From contig LR746273.1 of the NCBI GenBank assembly GCA_902729315.2, positions 6,840,501 through 6,904,500 on the forward strand: a DNA stretch of 64,000 nucleotides, given 5' to 3'. Below are positions 23,479 through 36,484 of this stretch, one piece after another (within the stretch, counting starts at the first letter, position 1; each line of letters opens with the position of its first letter). Below the pieces are notes generated by a model, which saw nothing but the letters and a program-made list of their open reading frames with translations, was not told where the DNA came from and searched no databases. The translations under genes were made by a program, and so were the position numbers. This stretch comes from Spirodela intermedia (Eukaryota > Streptophyta > Magnoliopsida > Alismatales > Araceae).

Positions 23479-24425
23479 GTTGTGCTACTATTTGCTAAAA
23501 TCTGATCATGTCGGTAGATATTAATACCTCTTAAATCTAGGTACGTATCAAGTCATTGGATTTTAACCCCTTAAATGTAGGTAAGTTTAGTTAATTGCTA
23601 GAAATCAAATTTTTGATCAGCATCTTGGTTGCACTACTATTTGCTCAAATCTGATCATGTTCGATATTAATACCCCTTAAATCTAGGTAAGTATCAAGTC
23701 ATTGGATTTTAATACCTCTTAAATTGTAGGTAAGTTCAGTTCATTGTTGGAAATCAAATGTACATTCAACATCTTGGTTGCCCTACTATTTGCTAAAATC
23801 AGATCATGTCATTGGATATTAATGCCCCTTAAATCTAGGTAAGTATCAAGTCATTGAATTTTAATACCCCTTAAATATAGGTAGTTAAGTTCATTGTCGA
23901 AAATCAAATTTACAATCAGCATCTTGGTTGTGTTATTATTTCCTAAAAATTTGATCATGTCATTAGATATTAATACCCCTTAAATCTAGGCTAGTATCAA
24001 GAATTGGATTTTGATGCCTATGGTTGTGCTACTAGTTGCTAAAATGCGATCATGTCATTGAATATTAATACACCTTAAATTAAGGTAAATATAAAGTCAT
24101 TGGATTTTAATAGCCCTTAAATGTAGGTAAGTTAATTTCACTGTTAGAAATCAAATTTACAATCAGCATCTTGGTTGTGCTATTATTTGCTAAAAATCTG
24201 ATCATGTCATTGGATATTAATACCCCTTAAATCTAGGTTAGTATCAACTAAGTAATTGGATTTTGATGCCTAAGGTTTTGCTACTATTTGCTAAAATCCA
24301 ATTGTGACATTAGATATAAATACCCCTTAAATCGAGGTAAATATCAAGTCATTGGATTTAACACCCCTTAAATGTAGGTAAGTTTAGTTTATTGTCAGAA
24401 ATTAAATTTGCAATCACTAATTTAG
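23479..24425. repeat. Satellite with alternating ~150-bp and ~100-bp units
   Basis: Unit starts (GTTG.(G/C)(C/T)TA.TA.TTGCT) fall at 23479, 23628, 23777, 23927, 24023, 24174 and 24275. Spacings are therefore 149, 149, 150, 96, 151 and 101. Long units hold two CTTAAAT.TAGGTAAG sub-blocks plus a CAGCATCTTGG end. Short units lack the second sub-block and join through TTGATGCCTA. The array is AT-rich and non-coding. Confidence 0.92.
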
Positions 24426-26500
24426 TGAAAAGGAAAACTTTTGGTTAATATCTCCAGACAACAAAACTAGTCTCTTAAAAATATTGTCAATAGGTATATG
24501 ATAAGTCTTCATTGTCAATAGCTAATAATTAATTAATAAATTAATTTAAATGTTAATGTATGATAAATAAACTTATATTTATGTTTAACTGTGAAAAGTA
24601 GTTTTTAGTTGGTTAATATTAAATTTTGACTAATTATATAATTTTATGTAAATTTATATAATTTTTATAATCTTATTTTTGAGATAAACAAAGATAAATA
24701 AAATAAAAAGATAGAAAAGGAGGACTTGCTAACTACCTAGACCCACAAGTAGATTAGAAGTATAGTCAAAAGCTGCGAGCAAGGGGCTAGATTGGCTAAA
24801 GACTAGTAGGGGAACACATGTGCATCACTCCTCTTTTATGTCACTAGTTGCCAGTTAGGCATGGGGTAAAGAATAGTTGTGCACATGCAAAACTCGAGGG
24901 ATAATAGATGTCATACTAAATTGGTGTCACACCTCTTGCAAGGTTTTCAATAATTTTAATGTCTAAAATATCTTTCTTTATGAGAAGTAGATACCTTTGT
25001 GATGTCACATTATAATGATATTTGCATACTTATTTCACTATATCTCATGTAGGTGGGCAACTAGCAAGGATTTGAATCTAACTAGAACAAGAACTCATTT
25101 TTATTTGATTAAATTCTAATTTTCTTATAGATTGTCTATCAATGATTAGGTCATTAGAATCATTCAATAATCAGTGAAAATCTCATCAACATGATTTGTG
25201 AAACATTATTACTAAAATTTCTAAATGTTTCTAGTTAAAAGTATCATGAATTGATTAAGTAAATTATTTTCAATTGATTGATGAATAAGTCATTGTCAAG
25301 AAGAGGATCATTTATTGAGAGATGAGTCTTCACCTCTTAAGAGTATACTACATGGGATGAAAAGCCTCTTGCTATGTAGACCTAAGGATTTAGCTCCCTA
25401 AGACGTGTTCCATCTCCATCCAACTTATCTATCTAGTGATAGTCACTGAAGATTTGCAAAGTCACTATGTTCCTACTCTACTAAGTGATAATTGTCAGAG
25501 ATAACTCATTGACCCACTTCATTAATTTCTAAACTTCACAAAAAGATCTCAAGATTGCCTACGTTGTCCTTATCTAAAGAAAATCTTTGAGGCTATAGAC
25601 ATTACATATAAGTCCTCTCGAACACTCAAAGTTCTCATGCATTGTTGTTGTGACATTGAAACTCTGTTTTATCATTTTTAATTAATTTAATTTTTACTAT
25701 CATTTTCTAGACTTCGAAAAGAGATTCAGCAAACACCCAAGTCATCCATGTCCAAGAAGAGTCTTTGGTGTTATGGATATCATTTGATAATCCTCTTAAA
25801 TACATAAAATTCAGATGATTAATGTCATGTGACCAAAACTCTACATTTCCTACTTTAAACTTATGTTTTACTTAATTCAAAGATATTTTACATGATTTAA
25901 AATTTTAAAAACTTTCTTCATTCAATTATAATTCTTCTAACTTTTCTAGATTTTAATTTGACCAATTAAATCATCTAAAATCACTTACATAAGATTAACT
26001 AAGTGGAATTTTTTTTCTACCCCATTTGTGTTCATCAAGGTGATGATGTCATCTTGATGTCCACACTCTTATTTTTCGTTTTTTACAAATTTTAAATATA
26101 TTTTATATTCATCATTTTGTCCAAAAATCATAAAAAGTCAGTCTTTTAAAAGAATTTTGAAACATTACCTGATATTGACTTACATCCCTATGTTCAACTT
26201 TAAAATTTTCATTATTTTTAGAAGCTTTTATTGAGTTATAGTTGATTTATTTGTTTTGAAAAAATTCTAAAAATTCAAAAATTATTTTTTTTATTTTATA
26301 AGCTTTAAATTTATGTGATTTATTATATAATGATTAGGTTATGTCAACATCTAATGATTCTTTTAAGATATTTTATTTGTAAACAATTGGTTCTTTGTAG
26401 CTCCCCCAAACAAGAATAGAACAACTGTAGACAAGCAGATTATTTTTTTCCCCATGAAAGGTATGCCATTCTTGCTCTATAATATCAGAAGAAAATAAAT
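24426..26500. other. AT-rich intergenic DNA with one relic of dispersed repeat R
   Basis: About 24725-24960 is a weak match to repeat R (see 27164): CCTAGACCCACAAG, then GCTAAAGAC, and ACATGTGCATCACTCCTCTT, which is also seen in reverse near 31600. The rest is low-complexity AT-rich DNA with no recognisable gene. Confidence 0.4.
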
Positions 26501-27150
26501 TTCTCCAATATGATGACCTTTAGGTTTTATTCAAGGATGTACTTTGAAAAATTTTGAGAAAGGGCATTATTTGTAAGCATATAATAAATGACACACTTTG
26601 AGAATTCAATGTTCTGCACAAATAAGAAGCAATATATGTACTTCATTCTTTTGACAAGGGTAACACCTAACATACCTATGGATTTATGCTGCTGCAGATC
26701 TCGAGGGGAAGAGGTGGGGTATTGTCTCAAGTAATTACCATCTTGGCCACCGTGATTCGCTGAAATTTTAGGAACAACATGGGCCTGAAGGAGTGCATTG
26801 GAGCAGCTCAATTTAGTGTCTAGATGCACCAAACTAGAGCTTGTAAACTTTAGACGTGACAAAAAAATGTCATACGTACTACGTAAGTAAAACATTATTC
26901 TTTAATACTATTTTGAAGATGACTACATTGGCCACACAAATTGGGCAATTCACCTATCACCTTCAGGCCTCTAAGGATGACTATGTTGACTTCATATCTA
27001 TTAAAGCTAAATCTTTATGTTTTAATTAGTTTTGTTATTTTATTTTATTTTTTTAACTTGCAAAATAAATATAGGATATTTTGTTAATTTTACAAGTCCA
27101 AAGTTAAAATCATTTGTGTGATTTTAGATTATTTAATAATATAAAAGAAT
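26500..27150. repeat. Duplicated 5' intergenic module, copy E
   Basis: GATGTACTTTGAAAAATTTT near 26535 matches 13345. CATCTTGGCCACCGTGATTC near 26741 and the following AACAACATGGGCCT match 14893 and 38150. ACTACATTGGCCACACAAAT near 26921 matches 15090 and 38340. The copy is strongly C-to-T/AT-drifted compared with copies B and C. Confidence 0.65.
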
Positions 27151-27163
27151 AAAATATAAAAAC

Positions 27164-27520
27164 ATGTCCTACTCACCGGCAAGCCAACACTCAATAGTTG
27201 ACTTGAAGGGGCATTACAGTCAAGTGGGTAGACCTAAACTGGGGGACCCACGAGCTGGGCTCGAGTGGCAAAAGACTTGCTTTGCTCATGTGTTCATCAC
27301 TGTCCTTTCATGTTTGAGTGGCCAACCAGTTGTGGGGCAAAGAGCATCAATACACATGTACGTGCACGAAGGTAGACCACCTTTTTACCTTCTCTCAAGA
27401 TGGTCTTGGACATTATTTTATTTCAAGAGAAGGGATCTCTATTTAGAGAGTGTAGCTTTGATTTATATTCAGCTCATGCACCAAAATATTTTCGATGTGA
27501 GACTAAACCTTCTCATTCGT
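27164..27520. repeat. Dispersed repeat R, copy 1 (plus orientation)
   Basis: A ~350-bp repeat starts near AAGGGGCATTACAGTCAAGT and ends near CGATGTGAGACTAAA. Inverted copies lie at 30370-30690 and 31355-31730. The GATGTGGGACTAAA end box is common at ends of small plant LTR-like and non-autonomous elements. The 140-codon frame here is not kept in the other copies, so it is not called as a gene. Confidence 0.65.
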
Positions 27521-27869
27521 TTCAGTGCAGCCTTTTGGAGCATGATGCAATTTAGTAGTATTCAACGAGCCACATCATTGAATTAGCTAGATCCTATAGT
27601 GGGCGAGCTGCCACAATACTAGATGCATAAAGTGATCCATCAGCAATTCGCAAATCTGATGCCACTCAGCACACACATGGCTTTAAAGGATGATCCAACG
27701 ACTAAGGAGTCACCACGGTACTAGGCATTTGAGTTCCTAATCAACAGTAGTTTGTGACAGGTCAATCTTGCCTCGCTTAATGCACCATGTGATGAAACAC
27801 ATTGAGAACTTAAGTTCTCGCATGTATCACAAGGAATGATCAACATCTTATTGGATTGTGAATAACTAC

Positions 27870-28125
27870 CAAAGAAGCTCTGTCAAAGTCAAGGTTAACT
27901 TTTTAATCATTGATGTGAAATTGTAGGTCTAAAGCTTGGGCTGTTCTATTCTAGGCTTGATCTTTGAAAAGTTTCCTACATGATTTGAAGGTTGCCCACT
28001 ATCAAGGGTAGGCCTTTGGATGGTTACAATCTAGTTTGTTGTTTGACCTATTCTAACACTCTTCCATTTTCACTAATTCTATTCAACTCTCTTTTTAACG
28101 GCAGCCCATTGAAGTATTGATGTGA
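27870..28125. repeat. Promoter repeat copy, 5' half, interrupted
   Basis: CAAAGTCAAGGTTAAC near 27886, CTGTTCTATTCTAGGCTTGA and GCAGCCCATTGAAGTATTG match the first half of the ~700-bp repeat at 15234-15440. The match stops abruptly near 28122 and resumes at about 31955, so about 3.8 kb has been inserted. Confidence 0.72.
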
Positions 28126-30369
28126 CCTAATAATTATATATTAAATCACATAAATTTAAAATTTATAAGATTAGAAAACACTAATTTTCAGATTTTTTTT
28201 TGTAGAAATATTTTAATTTTAGATCAATAAATAGCTTCAAAATTTGTGAAAAATTTCAAAGTTGATCACATAAATGTAAGATAATATTATGTTGAATTTT
28301 ATAATATCTCTTAAAGAATATAAATTAAAATCTTGTAAGAAAATTTTCTATAAATTTAGAGAAATATTGATATTTAATACGATGTTAGTGCCCAAAGAAT
28401 AAGGATTCAAGTGAAAATAGAGTTCCACTTGGCAACTATGGCATCATTAATTTTAGAAACTTTGATTAATGAAATCAAGATATATTAATACCAAATGAAT
28501 CATAATGGACTAAAGAAGAGTTTTGAAACTTCAATACAAGTAAAAATATCATTAATCTAAAGATTAACTGAGTTCAAATAAGAAAAATAGATTCTTGACG
28601 TTGTAATAGTAATTGTTGAAATTTTATATATTCAAAAGGTTCCAAGGGATGTCCACGATCTCAAAGGCTTTCCTTAGATGTGCGAGTCTTAAGCACTCCT
28701 TGAATTCTTGTGTGAAGTCTAAAGGGTAAAGGTCGATAGTGGTGAAGTGTTTTTTATGGCTATTGATGTGTTGTCGTGTTTAAATGCCCGTTGTCTAATA
28801 ATATTTATAACTAAGACTTAATAATATATTAATATAGATGTAAGTCTCTAATCGAATATAAGGAGATGAATTAATTCATAGTGAAAAAGTAATTTAGGTT
28901 ATATATATAGTGATTTTAATATTTTATCATTATTTAATAGAAATAATAAAATAGAAAGGTTAGGTGAAAAGAATAAAAGAAAAAGAAGTAGTGAAGGGAA
29001 GGCGGAAAGGAGAAAGAAGAGAGAGATCTCTGACAAAAAAAAGAGAAAGAGAGGAAAAAAGAGAAAGAGATCACACAAAAGAGGGAGAGATCTCACTAGA
29101 AGGAGAGAGGGAGATATATTGAGAGAGAGAGAGAGAGAGAAATCTCATGAGAGATAGAGAGAGCAAAAAGTTTCACGAGAAGGAGGGAGAGAGAGAAATA
29201 AGACCATAATGAAGGGAGAGAGAAACATGGTCAACCCATTTATTAGTAACCATTATTCTCAAATGAACGTATATTTGAGAATTCACAAACATGACATAAG
29301 GTCAACCTTGAATGTCTCCACCTCATTACTTCAATGCTCATTAATTAGTCTTTAATCTCACTAATTTCATCTTCAAAAATAAAAAAAATACTTGTTATTT
29401 GTGGAACACTAAGAACATGAATATTTCAAGATTGAACTATAAAAATCAATAGAAAATAAGTTAGATAGAATCTTAGCTTAATCTCATACGAGTTTCGAAG
29501 GATTTAGATAAGGAGCAAAGATCATTCTTCAATATTTGAATTAGTTCTCATCATTTTAGTTGTAACATATATGAAATAGAAATAACTTGTCATAAAATGT
29601 AAATAAATATTAAAAGCACATAAATAAATTCTGAAAAAATGATAGAAATCATTGCCCAAGTTATATTTTGCCTCCTAGGTAACTAGATATAGTGGTATGA
29701 TTGCTTGGTTTTGTTCGAATGTGTTACATAATGTCAGAAGTTGTAGAAGTATTGTCTGGAAGCATTGTCTCATTCGTTAGAGAGATTCAACAAAGAGAAG
29801 GGTTGACCATGTTGCCACCATCATTTGAGGAGAGAAGAGAAGAATTGACCACTCACCGGAGGCCTTGAGTGTAGTTAGAGAAGGAAGCAATGAGCTTATC
29901 GATCACTAAAGGTATTGATTGAGCAAAAGGAGGAAATAATGATGCCTTCTTTGCAACTACTATCAGGTTTTTAGAGATAATCAATAATGTATATTTTACT
30001 AGATGATAATCAACTATTATCTTAATATACCTAATAATGATATGCATAAGAATTTAGGTTTTTGGTATTATGATGCTTTGTGTGTCACTAGGTCAGATGT
30101 GTTTGATCATGTAACATGTTGAGCAACTTAGGATTAATTAACCATGACTCATTACTAATCAAAACTTAAGTCCTTAATACCATGGGGATTCACTCACTAT
30201 CAAACCATCCTTTTTAGTTATGTGCATGCTGAGTGATACAAGATTTGTGAACCACCAATTGATTGATTTACGCTTTAGGTATCATGGTGGTTCACTCACT
30301 AGGGATTTGACTTATCTAGTAACATAGCCTGTTGAAAGCGGCTTGATCAAATTGCCCTCATACACTGCA

Positions 30370-30690
30370 TGAAACGTGAGAAAATTTAGTCCCACATCAA
30401 AAGTATTTGAGGGATTGAGCTGAATATATATATCAAAGTTAAGTTCTTAATGTAGAGATCCCTTGTCCCAAATAAAATAATGCTCAAGACTATTTTGGGA
30501 GAAGGTAATAGGTGGTCTGGTCTTGCACGCACATGTGTGTACGTTGCTCTTTGCTCCATGACTGATTGGCTTGGGACATGGTAGGGGAGCGACACGTGTG
30601 TGAAGTGAGTCTTTAGCCACTAGGGGGCAGCTCGTGGCTCCCCCAATCTAGGTCTGCCCACTCAAGTGCAATGCCCCTTTAGGTTAGTTT
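30370..30690 (-). repeat. Dispersed repeat R, copy 2 (inverted)
   Basis: On the minus strand it matches 27195-27515: AGTGGGCAGACCTAGATTGG, then CACGAGCTG, GTCTTGAGCATTATTTTATT and GATGTGGGACTAAATTTTCT. Its opposite orientation to copy 1, 3.2 kb away, could be chance insertion or an inverted duplication. Confidence 0.65.
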
Positions 30691-31354
30691 TTATATTTAT
30701 TTTTATATTTTTCTAAAAATAAAAAATTATGTTATCTTTTAACTTTAGACTTCTACAATTAAAAATATATTTCTATATTTATTCTACAAGTTAACCAAAA
30801 AAAAACATAAAACTATTTAAATATAAAAAATCTAGCTTTAATAGCTATCATCTAGTAGAATGAAAGTTGATGAAAATAGTTCTTCAACAACTATCACTGG
30901 GTGGAGTGAAGATTGATGAAGATATAATGTATCTTACGAAGCTTAATCCTCAAGTCCAGATAGCAAGATTAAAATTTTTATTATACTGAAAATACTTTAA
31001 AGAGATACAAACAAATATCTCAGTGGATTCTTCTACTCTTGATGATGGCTTATTCGTCGACCAATAAAAAATATGATTTTCTCCTAAAGCTTCTATTTTT
31101 CTATCTCAATTCCTTGGTTAGCTGCTACTAATGATATTTTATTATCATTGATAAAAATTTTATCAATGATTGACTATCTTTGGTGGCTCTTTCTATTAAC
31201 TATTTCTCTACAAAAAAATTGCATAGTCATAATAAAGGAAAATAAATTCTAGCATTAGTGGGTTTTGAACCTATATGGATCACTTGGCTGCTTAAGTAAA
31301 GGTAAGAAATATACAATTATACTCTTGAAATAATGAAAACATGAGAGTTCAACC

Positions 31355-31730
31355 TTCTCTTTATGTAGGGGTATTTTTGACATTATTTTGGCTGACAAGA
31401 ATGCCCCACAGCTTAGTCCCACATTAGTTGTTTCAAGTTTGAGGTCAATATAAATCTGTACTAAGTTATCAATTGTCTTCTCCTTCAATTAAAATGGCCT
31501 AGACCACCTAGGGAGAAGAAATACTTGGTGGTCTACCCCCCATACAACACATGAGTGATGAGATCATTCCTTGCCCGACACACTAGTTTGGCCCTAAAAG
31601 AGGAGTGATGCATGTGTTCATAGGTTCTTAGTCACTAGAGCCCAGCTTATGGTTCTGCTCATTCTAGCTCCACCCACTTAAGCACATCCCTCTAGGTCGA
31701 CTATTGAGTGTCAGCTAGCCAATAGGTTCC
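31355..31730 (-). repeat. Dispersed repeat R, copy 3 (inverted)
   Basis: On the minus strand it has GACACTCAATAGTCGACCTA, AAGTGGGTGGAGCTAGA, CTAATGTGGGACTAAGCTGT and related blocks seen in copies 1 and 2. It ends a few hundred bases before the resumed half of the split promoter repeat. Confidence 0.6.
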
Positions 31731-31954
31731 CCCCCCTTTTTAATATATATTTTTTATTTTATATCTTTACTTAACATTTACTTCAAAATATGGATATAAA
31801 AATTCTATAAAATCACATAATTAATCATAAAATCACATTACACAAAAGTATTTATTTCCTTTTAAGGTAAATATAAGATAATCATGAGCTAATACATCAA
31901 ATCAAGTATTAATTAACTATTAACTCATGACAATTGATACTTATTAAATACTAT

Positions 31955-32190
31955 ATGTTGATAGACCATCAATTGACTGAGAAGGTAGGACTTTCTCAAA
32001 GGGCCCAACTCAGCTACTCTAGACCAGGCCACTTTAAAGATTTGACTCAAATCTACTGGTGTAGTTCAAGCTTGTATGAAAGTGACAATGATCTAGTAGA
32101 GTGAGAGAAGACAAGATATACTAATCCTGTCAAAGGCCACTGATTCACATTAACCTAGTTTAGTAAATGGAGATAGGACAAACAAAAGTA
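31955..32190. repeat. Promoter repeat copy, 3' half, resumed after insertion
   Basis: ACCATCAATTGACTGAGAAG near 31969, CAAGCTTGTATGAAAGTGAC near 32067, ATGATCTAGTAGAGTGAGAG and TAGTAAATGGAGATA match the second half of the ~700-bp repeat at about 15445-15670. Confidence 0.72.
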
Positions 32191-32269
32191 GATATTGGTT
32201 TTATGCACATTCCTTAACAACTCCTTTCTAACTTGAGTTGAGATGTCAACAACTAATATGGAAGTCAGC

Positions 32270-33150
32270 TGTTTAAATATTCAAAAATTATAAAGATGAC
32301 ATATGACTTCCAAGAGATGATTGGTAATGGAGGATTAAAGACTACTTACAATGGTTGCTCACTAGATGAAGCCCAAGTTATAGCAAATGTTTCACTAATT
32401 TAATTTGGAGGGAAGACTAGAAAACTAGTTTTTGAGTATCTTACAGCGAATCCAGACCACTGAGGACTTGAACTTAAACTATTTTTGTTATCTTTTGAGC
32501 TTAAGTTCATAGAAAAAGTATTTAACCTTGAATTATTGTAATAGTTAAATGCCTTATGTGTAAGGGATGGTATATTAGTCAACTTTTATCTGGTAATTTA
32601 TCCAAAGTTTTTACATGAGTACACGATAAGTACTAAGTGATGATCCCTAGTGTGCTGATGAAAACACTGGTGCCTCGGGCTGTATGAATAATGGGGCCCT
32701 TTCAGGGGCTCCTCTCACCTAGAGTACATACAAGTACTTTCTCCATCTGGTTCAAATTTTATCTATAGTTGACTGCCACATGCAATTTAAATTTTCTATC
32801 TTCATTTTTGGTGGTTCAGATAAGTTAATCTCAATCTCTTTTTGCTTTTGAACGCAAAGCATAGCTCTTCATACCGACCTAGGGAGAGTATAAAATATTA
32901 TTCCATAGTCTCCTAGCTTATATTATGAATAATTTATGAATTTTTTCTTCAACCAAATTAGCAGAGTAAATTTAGTTCTGCAATGGTTGCATGCCACCAA
33001 TTTTTGTTGAGATATAAACTGTAGTAACATTCTTTTACTAAACTCGCGACCAAGTAGGTTGGATTTTTCTGATGTTATTCACAATAACTAACATTGTCGG
33101 TGCTCCAAGGTACTTGGATCAGGGAGTAGTTGCATTCTCTCACAGTCTTC
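32270..33150 (+). pseudogene. Receptor kinase relic: ATP-loop and catalytic-loop exons
   Basis: About 32290-32400 translates MTYDFQEMIGNGGLKTTYNG, matching the RLK1 exon 9 region around [12 protein letters not shown] with key glycines partly lost. About 32985-33125 aligns with exon 12 at the DNA level (CCACCAATTTTTGTTGAGAT, TAGTAACATTCTTTTACTAA, GGTGCTCCAAGGTACTTGGA) but carries stops and has lost HRD and DFG. It follows the split promoter repeat in the expected order, so this was once a full receptor kinase unit. Confidence 0.65.
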
Positions 33151-33234
33151 TGAAATGTTTTATGAATGTTACCCTATTTAGGTGTCAGAATATATCCTAA
33201 ACTATTTTCATAGATTGAGACTATGTGACGTAAA

Positions 33235-33600
33235 AGAATATGTTTTCATCCTTTGAGCCTAGAAGCCAGATTCATCCCGAAAGACAGATTTATTTCTCGA
33301 AGCTCACTGCATGGGAAAGGGAGTCTCGGAAGCTCACTCCCTGTGGTATCATTGCCGAGTACCTATATGGTGGCAAGATTTTGTGTACAAGATCGGAGTC
33401 CATGACCCAAGAACACTTTACAAGATGGTCAGTTGCTTTTCGTATCGAAAAACAAAGGGCGTAACAGCGAAATGGCTCGAGGCTGCCAGAATATACCTGT
33501 CCTGTCAGACGGCCACTTTGTGTTGTTTCCCTGTGAAGATCTACTTTAGCTACTTTTTTGATCGTCATCACCGTTCTTGATGGTTCCCTTGATTGATATC
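33235..33600. repeat. Receptor kinase 3' flank block, copy 1
   Basis: It matches 52965-53320: GATCGGAGTCCATGACCCAA near 33390, GGGCGTAACAGCGAAATGGC near 33457, and CGTTCTTGATGGTTCCCTTG near 33572. In both places it precedes a GA microsatellite and then the Pol I subunit pseudogene. No conserved reading frame. Confidence 0.75.
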
Positions 33601-33620
33601 CAAACCCGTTACGAGCAAGC

Positions 33621-34206
<586 letters not shown>

Positions 34207-34548
34207 GGGAGTATGTACATTTGCGAAGGACATCAAACAGAGGTCTTAAACCAAAGAGAAATCAGCCAAAATTTGATGCTTTTACCAAGCTCTGTAGTCG
34301 TAATTTACACTTTTCAGCTTCGAGTACAGGCCTTACATCACACGTTACATCAATATCTAAACATTGGGCAATACTTAGATTACACGATGGGATCATCGTG
34401 CTAATATAATTTAATGTATATATGTCAGGCCTGCGAAGGAGGGCTTCGTCATAGTTGAAGATTCTGCATCATGTCGTAGAAGCTGTTCCTTTGAAAGATT
34501 ATGGTTCTCAAAACAGCCAGTTCCCATGTTCACAGGCTGGCCGGGGCA

Positions 34549-35830
34549 GACACTGGTAGAGGAGTCTCGAGTGTGTTTACCTCCCGATGCAAGACCGCCT
34601 CCACGATGAACGTGGTCGCCGTCTGAAATGTCATCTTCCTGAAAGGCGACGTGCCAAAGTAGGTAGCGCCGGTCCTGTTCATCGGCCTAGAGCCGCCGTT
34701 GGTGATAAAGTCGGAAATCAGGGAGAGATGCTGGTTGTCCACCGATAATTTGTAGTGATCAAACACGCTCTTGACCTCGTTGACGATAGCCACCATCGCG
34801 GCCTCGACGCCATAGATTTAGAGGACGACGTTAGTGTCGTTCGATCTTATGGCCTTGATGTCCAGGTACTCATCCGGCTCCCAGAATGAGCGGAAGTTGA
34901 CGCCCGCCGTATCGAGGGCGATTTTCTTCATGACCTTGTCCTCAATCACAGAGTACTGCTCGGTGGACTTCCAACCTCGATTATACATGCTTTATCGCTC
35001 CAATTCTTGCCCTACTGGTAGTTTTCCCAGCTGAAAATTATCCACCCGCTTCGGCAGACTCTGAACTTCGAGTGATCGAAGAATGTAGCGCGTACGGTTT
35101 CTCGGTATCTTCTTCTCCCGCGGTCTCTCCCGCTGCACCCTCTTCCGCGTAGACCTCGTCAACCTCCTGATCGATCTCGCTTCCAAAATCGCGAGGTTCA
35201 TCTCCAATGTGCTCAACTCATGTTGCATTTCGCGCAAGAATAGGCTCTTCACCCTCATCGTCCTCATTGTCGACCTCATCCTTCTCCTGCAATTTCCTCT
35301 TTTGGGCATCGGTTCCTTGATCCCCCACGACATCGTCATCATCGTCATAATCACCGCTGGACTCATTGTCTCCCAGTTTCCCCCTCCAAAAAGCTTTCTT
35401 CCACCCACTGAGACAGACTAGATGCTCGAGATCTTGGATATGGTCTCCAGGTGCTTTTTTTATATCTAGCCCCAGGGCATGAGCAAAATCTAATTCAGAC
35501 CCGTCTTAGAGTACTCCAGTGCTATGCCCGAGTCAGGAAAGTGCTTCTGGGGAAAGTAAAGCTTTCCGCTTAATTTCTAGACAGTGCCCACCTTCTGCAT
35601 CACGCAGAAGGGCACAACACGGACGTCCATACTCTAACTCATCACGCAGAAGGACAGTTGATGTCAAGCAACAGCCAGAGAATAATCAGGATAACCTGTA
35701 CAGTTGATGTCCCCAGAAAGTCGCCAAGAATCAACGTACACAATGTAAGCCAAAGTTGATTTCAGCCTATGAATAGGATGTTGATACGATCAAACCCGTT
35801 CTCTAGGGACTATGAATAGCAGGACTACAT
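34549..35830 (-). pseudogene. NRPA1: RNA polymerase I largest subunit pseudogene 1 (C-terminal part)
   Basis: The minus-strand translation of 34549-34960 shows EQYSVIEDKVMKK, FWEPDEYLDIKAI, YGVEAAMVAIVNEV, FDHYKLSVDNQHLSL and RPMNRTGATYFGTSPFRKM. These are hallmark C-terminal blocks of the Pol I largest subunit (jaw and cleft end), not Pol II, III, IV or V. A stop codon interrupts just before YGVEAA near 34818. About 35080-35400 encodes the acidic insert (DNEDDEGEEP) in another frame with a TGA. About 35420-35600 and 35707-35830 match upstream exon pieces of pseudogene 2. Only the C-terminal part of a normally ~1,600-residue protein is present. Confidence 0.85.
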
Positions 35831-36480
35831 GCTGGTAGATCTAGACGAGAACTTGATCCGATAGAGCTCAGACTCACCAAAACGAGGGCTGATAAGGGAT
35901 AAGGGAGACAATAGAACCCCACGGTGCCCTTACTGCCCGAGGAATGGGAAAGGGTTCTAGAAGTTTCCTGGCCTCTCCGGTAATACTTAGAGAAGATAAG
36001 GAATCTATATGACAATAACCAATGTCAACAACTCATAGCGTTGTAAAAAAGACAAAAAAATAGCTGTTTTAGAGTTATATTTTCTTCATTAGCCCATGTA
36101 CTAAGTGCATTATATATTGGTTAAATAAAAGATAAATATAGCTTTAAATGTGTTCTTCAAGTTCCTCTTAAAATAATTTAGCTAAAGCCCCCCCCAGATG
36201 GAACCGCAGGGGAGAACGTGGGGGAAGCACGCGCCATCGCCTGTCGTGCGGTCCACCCAGCCAACCGATCTGCCCTCCAACGTCGCCGACTTGGGTCTTG
36301 CCCCCTCTAAATCCTTTTTGTACGTATCCAATATCCCGTGCGTACCGTATCGCTGACCTAGGTCTTGCTTCCCGTGCGTACTCTACTGCCATGCGCCTTG
36401 TGGCGCGGTGCGGTCGTGCGCCCAAAAGAATGTGCACGCGGCATTCTCCGTGCGTCCTGCTACGTACCCTACTGTCGCCT
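35831..36480. other. Intergenic segment, partly duplicated
   Basis: About 36065-36170 matches 60965-61060 (CTAAGTGCATTATATATTGG versus GTATTATGTGCAGTATATG). The rest has GC-rich short frames on both strands with no recognised domain. Confidence 0.45.
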
Positions 36481-36484
36481 ATCC

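Larger units (their letters stand above)
28126..31954. mobile_element. ~3.8-kb AT-rich insertion inside a promoter repeat copy
   Basis: It is bounded by the two halves of the split promoter repeat. It is AT-rich and has a GA-rich stretch at 28975-29225 and no recognisable transposase or reverse transcriptase. It holds inverted copies of repeat R at 30370-30690 and 31355-31730. It may be several nested non-autonomous elements. Exact ends and target duplications could not be fixed by eye. Confidence 0.5.

Noticed and set aside
23479-24425. Regular repeats considered as a CRISPR array
   Set aside because: Units are directly adjacent 100-150-bp tandem copies with no unique spacers, in plant nuclear DNA.
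27164-27586. 140-codon open frame
   Set aside because: It lies within dispersed repeat R and the frame is not kept in the inverted copies at 30.4 and 31.4 kb.
28899-29096. Leu/Phe-rich minus-strand frame
   Set aside because: It is a translation of a GA/AAG-rich low-complexity stretch.
34992-35408. 138-codon minus-strand Arg/Met-rich frame
   Set aside because: It is a shifted frame of the acidic insert of the Pol I subunit; the correct frame reads DNEDDEGEEP.
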